A DNA stretch of 64,000 nt, from assembly GCA_036871055.1 (NCBI GenBank), contig CP141893.1, positions 3,658,001 to 3,722,000 on the forward strand. The letters run 5' to 3'. A program made the position numbers and the translations under genes. A model generated the notes under the pieces. It was not told the origin of the DNA, searched no databases, and worked only from the letters and a program-made list of their open reading frames with translations. Shown one piece after another: positions 1 through 7,268 of the stretch (the first letter of the stretch is position 1; every line of letters begins with the position of its first letter). This DNA comes from Bisbaumannia sp015645095 (GTDB taxonomy: Bacteria > Pseudomonadota > Gammaproteobacteria > Pseudomonadales > Halomonadaceae).

Positions 1-154
1 GGTGCAGCTCGGCGATCTGGTCCACCCAGCCGCCGATGGCCGCCTCGTCCAGGCCACGGCCGTCATTGGTCAGCAGCGCGCTGCCGATCTTCACCACCAC
101 CCGCCGGGCGCCCGCCAGGGCCTCGCGCCCCGGGGCCTGCTCCTTGACCGTCAT
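1..154 (-). CDS. proB: Glutamate 5-kinase, N-terminal fragment
   Basis: Only the first 51 codons lie in the window; the gene runs off the left edge. The visible start reads MTVKEQAPGREALAGARRVV followed by VKIGSALLTNDGRGLD, the phosphate-binding N-terminus of the amino acid kinase family as found in ProB, which phosphorylates glutamate in the first step of proline synthesis. The ATG lies 11 bases beyond the obgE stop, so it is probably the distal gene of the rplU-rpmA-obgE group, an order common in gammaproteobacteria. The assignment rests on this short stretch and on context. Confidence 0.82.
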   Translation of the reverse strand, partial: MTVKEQAPGREALAGARRVVVKIGSALLTNDGRGLDEAAIGGWVDQIAELH

Positions 155-165
155 CTCAACCCGTC

Positions 166-1356
166 CTACTGCACGTATTCGACGTCGACATCATAATCGT
201 CATCGTCGAAGTCGTCGTCATCATCATCCGTGTTGCGCTTGCGCTTGCGACCCAGGCGCTCCTCGGTGCGCGCCACCGACTCTTCCTCCATGCGCTCACG
301 CATCTGCCGCTCGCGCTCGGCGGCCGCCTCGTCCTCGTTCTCGAGACGGCGCTGCTCGGTGAGCCAGCGATGCACCGCCTGAACCAGGGCATCGGTGCCC
401 TCGCCGGAGATCGCCGAGATGCGGAACACCGGCCCTTCCCAGGCCAGCCGCGAGAGGATCTCCTCGGCCACCGCCTCGCGCTGCTCCTCGGGGAGCAGGT
501 CGAACTTGTTGAGCACCAGCCAGCGGGGCCGCTCGGAGAGCGCCGCGGAGAACTGCTCCAGCTCGTGGACGATCGCCTCGGCGGCCTCCACCGGGTCGGA
601 CTCGTCAAAGGGCGCCACATCCACCACATGCAGCAACAGCCGGGTGCGGGTCAGGTGCTTGAGGAAACGCAGCCCCAGGCCGGCCCCCTCGGAGGCGCCC
701 TCGATCAGTCCCGGCACGTCGGCCATCACGAAGTGCTCGTGGGGACCGATCTTCACCACGCCCAGGTTGGGCACCAGGGTGGTGAAGGGGTAGTTGGCGA
801 CCTTGGGCTTGGCGGCGGAGACGGCGCGGATCAGCGTCGACTTGCCGGCATTGGGCAGGCCCAGCAGGCCCACGTCGGCCATCACCTTCATCTCCAGGCG
901 CAGGTTGCGGCGCTCGCCCTCGGTGCCCTTGGTGGTCTGCCGCGGGGCCCGGTTGGTGGAGGACTTGAAGTGGATGTTACCGAGCCCGCGGCGGCCACCC
1001 TGGCCCACCAGCACCACCTGGCCGGCCTCGGTGACATCGGCGATCACCTCGAGGGTCTCCTCGTCGATCACCGTGGTCCCCACCGGCACCTTGACATGCA
1101 GGTCGTCGCCGGCCTTGCCGCTCATCTGCCGGCCCTGGCCGGGCTGGCCGTTCTGAGCCTTGTAGAAGCGCTGGTACTTGAAGTCGATCAGGGTGTTGAG
1201 GGCATCGTCACCGATCAGGTAGACGCTGCCGCCGTGGCCGCCATCGCCGCCATCGGGGCCACCCTTGGGCACGTACTTCTCGCGCCGGAAGCTCAGGCAA
1301 CCGTTACCGCCCTTGCCGGCTTCGACGATGATCGAGGCTTCGTCGACGAACTGCAT
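166..1356 (-). CDS. obgE: Obg family GTPase (ObgE/CgtA)
   Basis: Ribosome-associated GTPase of 396 residues involved in 50S assembly and stress control. The Gly-rich Obg fold fills residues 1 to about 158. The G domain follows, with G1 GLPNAGKST at 166-174, the switch DVPGLIEGA around 213-221 and NKFD at 283-286. The C-terminus is strongly charged: an Arg/Lys stretch (GRKRKRN) followed by runs of six and four aspartates. ATG 1356 is preceded by CAGGAGAG. It lies downstream of rplU and rpmA, separated from rpmA by a terminator-like hairpin, as in many proteobacteria. Confidence 0.97.
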   Translation of the reverse strand: MQFVDEASIIVEAGKGGNGCLSFRREKYVPKGGPDGGDGGHGGSVYLIGDDALNTLIDFKYQRFYKAQNGQPGQGRQMSGKAGDDLHVKVPVGTTVIDEETLEVIADVTEAGQVVLVGQGGRRGLGNIHFKSSTNRAPRQTTKGTEGERRNLRLEMKVMADVGLLGLPNAGKSTLIRAVSAAKPKVANYPFTTLVPNLGVVKIGPHEHFVMADVPGLIEGASEGAGLGLRFLKHLTRTRLLLHVVDVAPFDESDPVEAAEAIVHELEQFSAALSERPRWLVLNKFDLLPEEQREAVAEEILSRLAWEGPVFRISAISGEGTDALVQAVHRWLTEQRRLENEDEAAAERERQMRERMEEESVARTEERLGRKRKRNTDDDDDDFDDDDYDVDVEYVQ

Positions 1357-1404
1357 CTGTCACTCTCCTGGCGGCCGCTGCCGCCCCGCCGCCATCATAT
1401 AAGT

Positions 1405-1434
1405 ACAAGAAGGCCCCGCCTGGGCGGGGCCTTC
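1405..1434 (-). terminator. Hairpin between rpmA and obgE
   Basis: An 11-bp perfect stem (gaaggccccgc at 1409-1419, gcggggccttc at 1424-1434) with a 4-base loop. On the minus strand it is followed by TTGTACTTAT. It may terminate or attenuate transcription after rpmA, reducing obgE and proB relative to the ribosomal proteins. Confidence 0.7.
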
Positions 1435-1455
1435 CTAACACAGGTTCGGGCGGTC

Positions 1456-1713
1456 TCAGGCGGAGACGACGCTGACGAACTTGCGGTTCTTCGGACCCTT
1501 GGTCTCGAACTTGATCACGCCTTCGTCCAGGGCGAACAGGGTGTGATCCTTGCCAACGCCCACGCCGGTACCGGCATGGAACTTGGTGCCGCGCTGACGG
1601 ACGATGATGTTGCCCGGCTTGACGACCTGGCCACCGAACAGCTTGACACCAAGGCGCTTGGATTCTGAATCACGGCCGTTCCGCGTGGAACCGGCAGCCT
1701 TCTTATGAGCCAT
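1456..1713 (-). CDS. rpmA: 50S ribosomal protein L27
   Basis: 85 residues, the usual L27 length. The N-terminus MAHKKAAGSTRNGRDSESK is the conserved tail that reaches the peptidyl transferase centre, followed by the family signature KLFGGQVVKPGNIIVRQRGT. It is not preceded by the Firmicutes-type cleavable extension. It lies 33 bp after rplU and ends in the hairpin at 1405-1434. Confidence 0.98.
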   Translation of the reverse strand: MAHKKAAGSTRNGRDSESKRLGVKLFGGQVVKPGNIIVRQRGTKFHAGTGVGVGKDHTLFALDEGVIKFETKGPKNRKFVSVVSA

Positions 1714-1746
1714 TGCAAATACCTCGCTCTAGGGGGATTGGACCGC

Positions 1747-2058
1747 TTAGGCGGAGATCCCGGTGATCTTGACTTCAGTGAACCACTGACGGTGGCCCTG
1801 ACGCTTCATGTGGTGCTTGCGGCGACGGAACTTGATGATGGTCACCTTGTCGCCACGGCCGTGGGAAACGACCTCGGCGGAGACCTTGGCACCGTCGACC
1901 AGGGGGGCGCCGACCTTGACGTCGTCGCCATCGGCAACCAGCAGCACCTGGTCGAAGTCCAGGGTTTCACCGGTGGCCACTTCCAGCTTCTCGAGCTTCA
2001 GGGTCTGGCCTTCCTGAACGCGGTACTGCTTGCCACCGCTCTTGATCACTGCATACAT
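1747..2058 (-). CDS. rplU: 50S ribosomal protein L21
   Basis: 103 residues, identical in length to E. coli L21. It starts MYAVIKSGGKQYRVQEGQ and has the C-terminal signature KFRRRKHHMKRQGHRQ, which contacts 23S rRNA. It is the first gene of the rplU-rpmA-obgE-proB group. ATG 2058 is preceded on the minus strand by GGAGAGAAAGCCC. Confidence 0.98.
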   Translation of the reverse strand: MYAVIKSGGKQYRVQEGQTLKLEKLEVATGETLDFDQVLLVADGDDVKVGAPLVDGAKVSAEVVSHGRGDKVTIIKFRRRKHHMKRQGHRQWFTEVKITGISA

Positions 2059-2165
2059 GGGCTTTCTCTCCAGTTACTCATCGGGCTGTGCTCTTCATCG
2101 GCCTGCTTCGAGTGGCGCCCCTTCCGGCAGCCATCTGACAGGGAGCGTGATGAGTCGGGTCGCGG

Positions 2166-2194
2166 ATTATAACGGCAGTCAAGCCTTGACACAA
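2166..2194 (-). promoter_or_regulatory. Predicted sigma70 promoter of rplU
   Basis: On the minus strand a perfect TATAAT (2166-2171) lies 17 bp from TTGTGT (2189-2194). A 13-bp dyad, gtcaag-c-cttgac (2178-2190), lies almost entirely in the spacer and could bind a repressor or be chance. The rplU start is about 100 bp downstream. Confidence 0.6.
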
Positions 2195-2218
2195 GCCGCA
2201 GGCCGCGCGACGCCTGGC

Positions 2219-2247
2219 TTGACGCCCATCCACCCCCTCCATAGCAT
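2219..2247 (+). promoter_or_regulatory. Possible promoter of ispB
   Basis: TTGACG (2219-2224), a 17-bp spacer and TAGCAT (2242-2247), about 80 bp before the ispB start. The -10 match is weak, so this is tentative. It would be divergent from the rplU promoter, as expected for this conserved divergent pair. Confidence 0.35.
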
Positions 2248-2328
2248 TAGCCCCACCCAAGGCCGGTCTACATCGCACATCGTCACCCCCTCGGCCCCAC
2301 CCTCTCATCCGCGACAAGCCCAACACTC

Positions 2329-3303
2329 ATGCAGCCAACCGCATCGCCCATCCATGCGGCGGTGGCAGAAGATTTCGCCGCCGTCAATCGCACCATCCAG
2401 GCCCAGCTGGCGTCCCGCGTGCCCCTGGTGGAAACCATCGGCAACTACATCACCGAAAGCGGTGGCAAACGCCTGCGCCCCCTGCTGGTGCTGCTGGCGG
2501 CTCGCTCCCTCGGCTATCAAGGGGAGCAACACATCACCCTGGCCACCCTGATCGAGTTCATGCACACCTCCACCCTGCTGCATGACGACGTGGTGGACGA
2601 GTCTCATATGCGTCGCGGCAAGGCCACCGCCAACGACGCCTGGGGCAATGCCCCTTCGGTGCTGGTGGGCGACTTCCTCTACTCCCGCTCCTTCCAGATG
2701 ATGGTGGAACTCGGCTCCATGGAGGTGATGCGCATCCTCTCCGGCGCCACCTGCATCATCGCCGAGGGCGAGGTACTGCAGCTCACCAACGTGGGCAACC
2801 CGGACGTGGACGAGGCCGCCTACTTCGAGACCATCCAGGGCAAGACGGCGATGCTCTTCGAGGCCGCCTCCCATACCGGCGCCATCATCGCCGGCGCCAC
2901 CCCGGAGCAGGAAACGGCGCTGCAGCATTATGGCCGCTACCTGGGCCTGGCCTTCCAGTTGATCGACGACCTGCTCGACTACCAGGGCGACGCCGAGGCC
3001 ATGGGCAAGAACGTCGGCGACGACCTGGCCGAGGGCAAGCCCACCCTGCCGCTGATCCAGGCCATGGTGGCGGGCAGTGCCGAGCAGGCCGAGGTGATTC
3101 GCCAGGCGATTCGCCAGGGTGGCCTGGAGCGCCTCGACGAAGTACTGGCCATCGTCGAGGCCACCGGCGCCCTGGACTACACCCGGGCCCGGGCCGAGGA
3201 GATGGCCGCCCTCGCCCTGGCCCAGCTCGACGCCCTGCCGGAGAGCCCCTACCGGGAGAGCATGGCGCGGCTGGCGCGCCTGGCGGTGGAACGCAAGACC
3301 TGA
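2329..3303 (+). CDS. ispB: Octaprenyl diphosphate synthase
   Basis: A trans-polyprenyl diphosphate synthase of 324 residues (E. coli IspB 323). It extends farnesyl diphosphate to the long isoprenoid side chain of ubiquinone. The first Asp-rich motif DDVVD is at 86-90 and the second DDLLD at 213-217, with the GGKRLRP substrate motif at 45-51. It is divergent from rplU, the arrangement seen across gammaproteobacteria. The start MQPTASPIHAAVAEDFAAVN matches the family N-terminus. Confidence 0.95.
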   Translation: MQPTASPIHAAVAEDFAAVNRTIQAQLASRVPLVETIGNYITESGGKRLRPLLVLLAARSLGYQGEQHITLATLIEFMHTSTLLHDDVVDESHMRRGKATANDAWGNAPSVLVGDFLYSRSFQMMVELGSMEVMRILSGATCIIAEGEVLQLTNVGNPDVDEAAYFETIQGKTAMLFEAASHTGAIIAGATPEQETALQHYGRYLGLAFQLIDDLLDYQGDAEAMGKNVGDDLAEGKPTLPLIQAMVAGSAEQAEVIRQAIRQGGLERLDEVLAIVEATGALDYTRARAEEMAALALAQLDALPESPYRESMARLARLAVERKT

Positions 3304-3335
3304 GTCAGGCAACGAAGAAGGAGCCGCCGCGATGC

Positions 3336-3363
3336 TTGCATCGCGGCGACGAATGCGTATAAT
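3336..3363 (+). promoter_or_regulatory. Promoter of tRNA-Pro
   Basis: TTGCAT (3336-3341), a 16-bp spacer and perfect TATAAT (3358-3363), 32 bp before the mature tRNA 5' end. It is clearly AT-richer than its surroundings. Confidence 0.8.
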
Positions 3364-3395
3364 GCGTCTCCGTTGAGGCGCCAGCCCCAACGCGT

Positions 3396-3472
3396 CGGAG
3401 TATAGCTCAGCTTGGTAGAGCGCTGCCTTCGGGAGGCAGAGGTCGTAGGTTCGAATCCTGCTACTCCGACCA
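3396..3472 (+). tRNA. tRNA-Pro (anticodon CGG)
   Basis: A 77-nt cloverleaf: acceptor cggagta/tactccg, D-arm with AGCTCAG-TTGGTAGAGC features, anticodon stem ctgcc/ggcag around loop ttcggga (anticodon CGG), T-loop ggTTCGAATcc and an encoded ACCA end. It is monocistronic, with its own promoter and terminator. Confidence 0.97.
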
Positions 3473-3484
3473 GAATTCAGAAAA

Positions 3485-3510
3485 AGCCCGCTCAATGAGC
3501 GGGCTTTTTT
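3485..3510 (+). terminator. Rho-independent terminator of tRNA-Pro
   Basis: Stem agcccgctc/gagcgggct with loop aat, followed by TTTTTT. A run of A on the 5' side means it may also serve leftward transcription, but the XRE gene starts beyond it. Confidence 0.93.
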
Positions 3511-3527
3511 GCTTTTGCTGATGACTC

Positions 3528-3809
3528 CTAACACCGAGGCCGACGCACCAGGGTCAGGTGCAGGCCGAACTTGCCGAACAGCTGCTGCAGGGTATCCAGG
3601 GTGGGGTTGGCCTTATCCTGCTCGATCAGCCGCAGGGTCGTCGGCGACAGGCCGCAGGCCTTGGCATAGGCCGGCTGGGTCATGCCCAGCAGATCACGGC
3701 GTAGCCGCTTGAGGGCCTGCCCCAGGGTCAACTCACCGCTGGCCAGCTCGGCCTCGAGCTCGGCGAAGAAGCGCTCCCGCTCCTCCAGTGTCATGGACTT
3801 GCGCTTCAT
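3528..3809 (-). CDS. XRE-family helix-turn-helix regulator
   Basis: 93 residues. The N-terminal half is a charged helix (LEERERFFAELEAELASG). A Cro/C1-type HTH lies at about 38-85, with MTQPAYAKACGLSPTTLRLI as the two recognition helices and PTLDTLQQLFGKFGLHL as the closing helices, which resembles HipB-like antitoxins. Its ATG overlaps the stop of a 39-residue upstream ORF (ATGA), so the two are translationally coupled. Three operator-like repeats lie upstream. No recognisable toxin is present, so it could be an orphan antitoxin, a stand-alone autorepressor or a small phage-type regulator. Confidence 0.75.
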   Translation of the reverse strand: MKRKSMTLEERERFFAELEAELASGELTLGQALKRLRRDLLGMTQPAYAKACGLSPTTLRLIEQDKANPTLDTLQQLFGKFGLHLTLVRRPRC

Positions 3810-3925
3810 ACCAGCCCCACCCCCGCTAAACGCTCGGGTGGCGCCTCGAGCCGCAGGGTCATGGCGCGATACCAGGCCTCGATCTCCAGCTCGATGGGGA
3901 CATCGGTGCGCACCTTGGGCTTCAT
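3806..3925 (-). CDS. Small 39-residue ORF coupled to XRE gene
   Basis: Starts MKPKVRTDVPIELEIEAWYR and ends GVGLV, with its TGA overlapping the ATG of the XRE gene. CTGGAGATGTG lies just before the ATG. The position upstream and overlapping is where a toxin sits in HigBA-like modules, but 39 residues is shorter than known RelE/HigB toxins and I see no catalytic motif. It may be a truncated toxin, a coupling leader peptide or a genuine small protein. Function unknown. Confidence 0.45.
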   Translation of the reverse strand: MKPKVRTDVPIELEIEAWYRAMTLRLEAPPERLAGVGLV

Positions 3926-3938
3926 CACATCTCCAGCA

Positions 3939-4034
3939 ACAGTTTACTGTCGTCCGGCGGGGCTTCAGGGGAGGAAAACAACACTATACTGCATAAAAAA
4001 ACCGACAGCACCTTAGCTTACGACAGTATAGTGT
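3939..4034. promoter_or_regulatory. Three operator-like 12-mers spaced 42 bp
   Basis: acagtttactgt (3939-3950), acactatactgc (3981-3992) and acagtatagtgt (4023-4034) are versions of ACA(C/G)TA(T/A)ACTG(T/C) read on one or the other strand, each starting exactly 42 bp after the last (four helical turns). The first lies 13 bp before the ATG of the 39-residue ORF. The second and third fall in a perfect 17-bp inverted repeat (aaaacaacactatactg at 3975-3991; its complement at 4024-4040). The likely ligand is the adjacent XRE protein (inference). Confidence 0.55.
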
Positions 4035-4147
4035 TGTTTTTTGGAGAGCGATAAGCCCTGCCAATCGGCGCCATGGGCAGAATCCAAGGGCCGAATCTCC
4101 GTGACTGGTTCAGACTGGGAGTATCGCCGTCGGCCGGAGGTGTCTCC

Positions 4148-4576
4148 ATGCAACGCCTGTCCCTGGATGATGCGGTACTGCGCCTGCAGACGCTGGGCCC
4201 CATGGAACAGTTCTGCACCAAGGTGCTGCGCCTGCCGCTGATCCTGCGCACTGCACGCAGCGCCATCTTCGAGCTGAGCACCGACGAACGCGGCCACACC
4301 CAGGTGCTGATGCTGCTGGAGGACACCCCGGAGCCCAGGCCCCGCGAGCTGACCCTGGAGGTGAGCGAAGACGAGTTCCCCGCCACCTGTGGCCAACTGA
4401 CCCGGCACGGTGCCCGCCTCTTCGAGAGCGAGGGCAGCTATGCGCCGGGCTGCGCCTGGCGCATCCTCCACTGCACCCTGCCGGAGGGTCACCGTCTGCG
4501 AGTGATCACCATCGATCCCACCCGATGCGCTCCGGGCATGCACCGGGGAATAGGCACGCCCGGGCCGGGCCGCTAG
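4148..4576 (+). CDS. VOC-superfamily-like protein, unknown function
   Basis: 142 residues from ATG 4148, chosen because CGGAGG lies 7 bp upstream; an open frame extends 25 codons further 5'. The pattern RLSLDDAVLRLQTLGPMEQF-x-TKVLRLPL, then IFELST and LTLEVSEDEF, resembles the beta-alpha-beta-beta-beta module of glyoxalase/bleomycin-resistance (vicinal oxygen chelate) proteins, where FYTKVLGLPL-type text is usual. Metal-ligand His/Glu positions are not convincingly present and there is one module only, so enzymatic activity is doubtful. Its stop overlaps the convergent PLD gene by 4 bp. Confidence 0.55.
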   Translation: MQRLSLDDAVLRLQTLGPMEQFCTKVLRLPLILRTARSAIFELSTDERGHTQVLMLLEDTPEPRPRELTLEVSEDEFPATCGQLTRHGARLFESEGSYAPGCAWRILHCTLPEGHRLRVITIDPTRCAPGMHRGIGTPGPGR

Positions 4577-6114
4577 AGCAACGACTCCATCCCCGGCAAC
4601 CGCCCCAGCCAGGCCCCCAGGCGCCGCCAGATGCCGGCGGGCTCGCGCCGCCAGACCTGCGGGTGATCGCCGTTCATGGCATGCCAGGAGAGGCCGCCGT
4701 CATCTGCCTGGCGCACCTCGAAGCTGAGTGCCGGGCTCATGCCCAGCTCGGCCAGCGCCCAGAGTTCGGCATTGAGCTCGGGGCTCTCGATCAATAGCCC
4801 CACCTCGGTGTTCCACCACAGGGAACGCGGGTCGATATTGAAGCTGCCGACGAAGAGCCGGTCCGTGTCGAAGGCCATGGCCTTGATATGCAGGCTGGAG
4901 TCCGAGGCCCCGGGCAGCCCCAGGCTGGCACCGTCCTCGCCATCGGGGCGCAGCTCGAAGAGGCGTACCCCCTGCTCCAGCAAGGCCGGTCGGTAGCGGG
5001 CATAGGCGCCATGCACCGCGGGGATGTCCGTGGCCGCCAGGGAGTTGGTGATCACCGTGGTTTCCACCCCCGCCTCGGCCAGCTCGACCAACCCCTCGAC
5101 TCCCGCCCGGGTCGGCACGAAGTAGGCGGAGATCAGCAGCAGGCGCCCCTCCAGGGCGTGGCGACGCGCCAGGAGCTCGCCGGCCAGGGTCTGGTCGAGG
5201 CTGGGACGACCCGCTTGCCGCACCTTGCCCGGGTCGTCCCAGAGCGCCTCGCCATGGGCCCAGGTCAGATGCCCGACCAGGAAGCGTTCCGGCGACTCGG
5301 CGTAGCGCTGCTTCAGGGCCAGGAAATAGGGGTTATCCTCCCGCTGAGCGGCCAGCCAGGCCTCCAGCTCCTCTCGCAGGGTGCGCCAGGCCCCGGGCTC
5401 CGCCGTGGCGAAGCGCGCCAGAGGCTGGGCCAGGGGGTGACGCCAGAAGCTGTCGAAGCTCGCCGAGAGATCACCGACAATGGGGCCGGCGGCCAGTACG
5501 TCCAGGTCGGCGAAGTTGCGCTGCTCGTCGGCATCGAAGTACTCGTCGCCCAGGTTGCGCCCGCCGGTGATGGCCACGGCGTTGTCCACCACCCACAGCT
5601 TGTTGTGCATGCGCCGGTGCTGGCGATCGAAGTCGACTCCCATCATCAGGCCGCGGGTCAGCAGGTTGCCGCGCCCCCGCAGCAGCGGATTGAAGAGGCG
5701 GACCTCCACCCCCGGATGGCTGTCCAGGGCCGCCAGGTAGGCCTCGCTACCGAGGCTGGCCAGGTCATCCAGCAGCAGACGCACCCGCACGCCCCGCTCC
5801 GCCGCCTGCAGGGCTCGCTGCATCAGTACCCGGCTGGTGATGCCGTCATCGGCGATATAGCTCTGCACGTCCAGGGTGCGTTCCGCCTGGTCGAGCAGGG
5901 CGGCGCGCACGGCGAAGGCCTCGCCGCCCCGGGGCAGCAGCCGAAAGCCGCTGCGCCCCTGGCGGGCCGCCGCCTCGTCGAGGGCCCACTCGCCGAGGCG
6001 GGTGGTCGCCACCTCATGGGGCGGCAATGCCATGGAGGCGGTGCGGGTGACCGCCGGCGGAATACAGCCCGTCAGCAGCAGTGACAGCAGGAGCAGGAAG
6101 GCGAGGCGGGACAT
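4573..6114 (-). CDS. Phospholipase D-family lipoprotein (ClsC-like)
   Basis: 513 residues with a lipoprotein signal peptide: hydrophobic core then lipobox LLTGC (Cys17), so probably membrane-anchored and facing the periplasm. Two HKD motifs are complete: H170-K172-D177 (MHNKLWVVDNAVAITGGRN) and H409-K411-D416 (LHIKAMAFDTDRLFVGSFN). Size and layout fit the ClsC/YmdC branch of cardiolipin synthases, which transfer phosphatidyl groups between phospholipids; a general phosphodiesterase is the alternative. It is preceded with no gap by a two-helix membrane protein gene. The ATG follows directly on that gene's TAG, which suggests coupled translation. Confidence 0.8.
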   Translation of the reverse strand: MSRLAFLLLLSLLLTGCIPPAVTRTASMALPPHEVATTRLGEWALDEAAARQGRSGFRLLPRGGEAFAVRAALLDQAERTLDVQSYIADDGITSRVLMQRALQAAERGVRVRLLLDDLASLGSEAYLAALDSHPGVEVRLFNPLLRGRGNLLTRGLMMGVDFDRQHRRMHNKLWVVDNAVAITGGRNLGDEYFDADEQRNFADLDVLAAGPIVGDLSASFDSFWRHPLAQPLARFATAEPGAWRTLREELEAWLAAQREDNPYFLALKQRYAESPERFLVGHLTWAHGEALWDDPGKVRQAGRPSLDQTLAGELLARRHALEGRLLLISAYFVPTRAGVEGLVELAEAGVETTVITNSLAATDIPAVHGAYARYRPALLEQGVRLFELRPDGEDGASLGLPGASDSSLHIKAMAFDTDRLFVGSFNIDPRSLWWNTEVGLLIESPELNAELWALAELGMSPALSFEVRQADDGGLSWHAMNGDHPQVWRREPAGIWRRLGAWLGRLPGMESLL

Positions 6115-6348
6115 CTAGTCGTCGTGCTCGCGACGGGCCGCATCGTGGCGCTTGCGCCACTTGTTGCGGCGATAGAGTCGCGCCACCGCGATCACCAGGG
6201 CGAAGGCCACCATCACTGCCAGGGTCACGCCCTGCCAGTAGCGGGCCCCCTCCTCCATCAGGGTGCCGAGGGTGATGATCAGGATAAAACCGATGGCCTG
6301 GCTGGCAATGGCCAGGGCGCGCAGGGTATCGAAGGCCGGCTTGGCCAT
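6115..6348 (-). CDS. Small two-helix inner-membrane protein
   Basis: 77 residues from ATG 6348, preceded by GGGAG at good spacing. Two hydrophobic segments (about residues 14-28 and 40-56, AVMVAFALVIAVARLY) are followed by a highly basic tail (RRNKWRKRHDAARREHDD), so both ends are probably cytoplasmic. The stop TAG abuts the ATG of the PLD-family gene. I do not recognise a family; co-transcription suggests it supports the lipid-active enzyme or is merely an operon partner. Confidence 0.65.
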   Translation of the reverse strand: MAKPAFDTLRALAIASQAIGFILIITLGTLMEEGARYWQGVTLAVMVAFALVIAVARLYRRNKWRKRHDAARREHDD

Positions 6349-6473
6349 GCACAACTCCCGTCGATGATGAGTGACAGCCCCCCTCCCGGGAAGTAGGCTG
6401 CTAGCGAAAAGCCACCCATTGTAGCGCGGCCGACGGCGGCCGCCGAGCCCAGCCCTGGAGCCCTCTTCTCGTC

Positions 6474-7268
6474 ATGGATGCCATCGCCCTCGGCCCCGTC
6501 CTGCTCTCTCTGCCCCGCCTCTACGCCATCGCCGCGACCCTGCTCCTGCTGGCGGCCAGCGCCTTCCTGCTCGGCCTGCCCCGAGCCCTGCATGCCCGCT
6601 GGTTCAACGGGCTGCTGCTGAGCTGGCTGATCGGGGCCCGCCTCGGCCATGGCCTGATGCACTGGGAGGCCTATGCGGCGGCGCCCCTGGACCTGCTCAA
6701 GCTCTGGCAACCCGGCTATCACGGCCTCTGGGGCCTGTTGGCGGCGCTGATCTGGAGCGCCTGGGTACTGCGCCATCGGGTGGTGCCCATGGGCGGCGCC
6801 ATGCTGCTGCTGGTGGGCAGCTCGGCGCTGTGGCTGGCCCTGGTCACCTGGCAGCCCGGCGCCAAACCGCTGGCGGTACAGGCGCTGCCCGACCTGACCC
6901 TGGAGCGCATCGATGGCGAGCCCATCGACCTGCGCTCCCTGGCCGGTGAGAAGGTGCTGCTCAACCTCTGGGCCACCTGGTGCCCGCCCTGCCTGCGGGA
7001 GATGCCGCTGCTGGCCGAGCTGGATGCCCGGGAGGGAATCACCGTGGTGGTGGCCAACCAGGGCGAGGACCTGCTCCAGGTGATGCGCTACCTCGACGAC
7101 CAGGCGCTCGAGTTCCGCTACGCGCTACTCGACCCCTACCAGGAATTGATGATGCGGGTGGAGTCGCCGGGGCTGCCCACCACCCTGCTCTTCGATGCCG
7201 AGGGGCGCACCATTCAACACCATGTCGGCGAGCTCACCCGCGCCCAGTTGGATCGCTGGCTACGCTAA
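6474..7268 (+). CDS. TlpA-type thioredoxin with N-terminal Lgt-like membrane domain
   Basis: 264 residues. Residues 1-125 hold four or so membrane helices, with text reminiscent of prolipoprotein diacylglyceryl transferase (GARLGHGLMHWEAY). A TlpA/ResA-type redoxin domain follows from about 135, with WATWCPPC carrying the redox pair Cys170/Cys173 and the cis-Pro region GLPTTLLFDAEG. Probably a membrane-tethered periplasmic thiol-disulfide reductase. The Lgt-like part is truncated and probably inactive. No strong ribosome site is visible before ATG 6474. A diverged copy of its last 17 codons lies downstream at 7309-7362. Confidence 0.8.
   Translation: MDAIALGPVLLSLPRLYAIAATLLLLAASAFLLGLPRALHARWFNGLLLSWLIGARLGHGLMHWEAYAAAPLDLLKLWQPGYHGLWGLLAALIWSAWVLRHRVVPMGGAMLLLVGSSALWLALVTWQPGAKPLAVQALPDLTLERIDGEPIDLRSLAGEKVLLNLWATWCPPCLREMPLLAELDAREGITVVVANQGEDLLQVMRYLDDQALEFRYALLDPYQELMMRVESPGLPTTLLFDAEGRTIQHHVGELTRAQLDRWLR

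Noticed and set aside
3975..4040. Miniature transposable element (perfect 17-bp inverted repeat, AT-rich, 66 bp)
   Set aside because: No flanking target-site duplication is evident, and the equal 42-bp spacing with a third copy outside the inverted repeat fits operators better. A genome-wide copy count could reopen this.
4041..4147. Longer N-terminus for the VOC-like protein (start at 4073)
   Set aside because: The added residues look non-coding and lack a ribosome site, whereas ATG 4148 has CGGAGG at good spacing.
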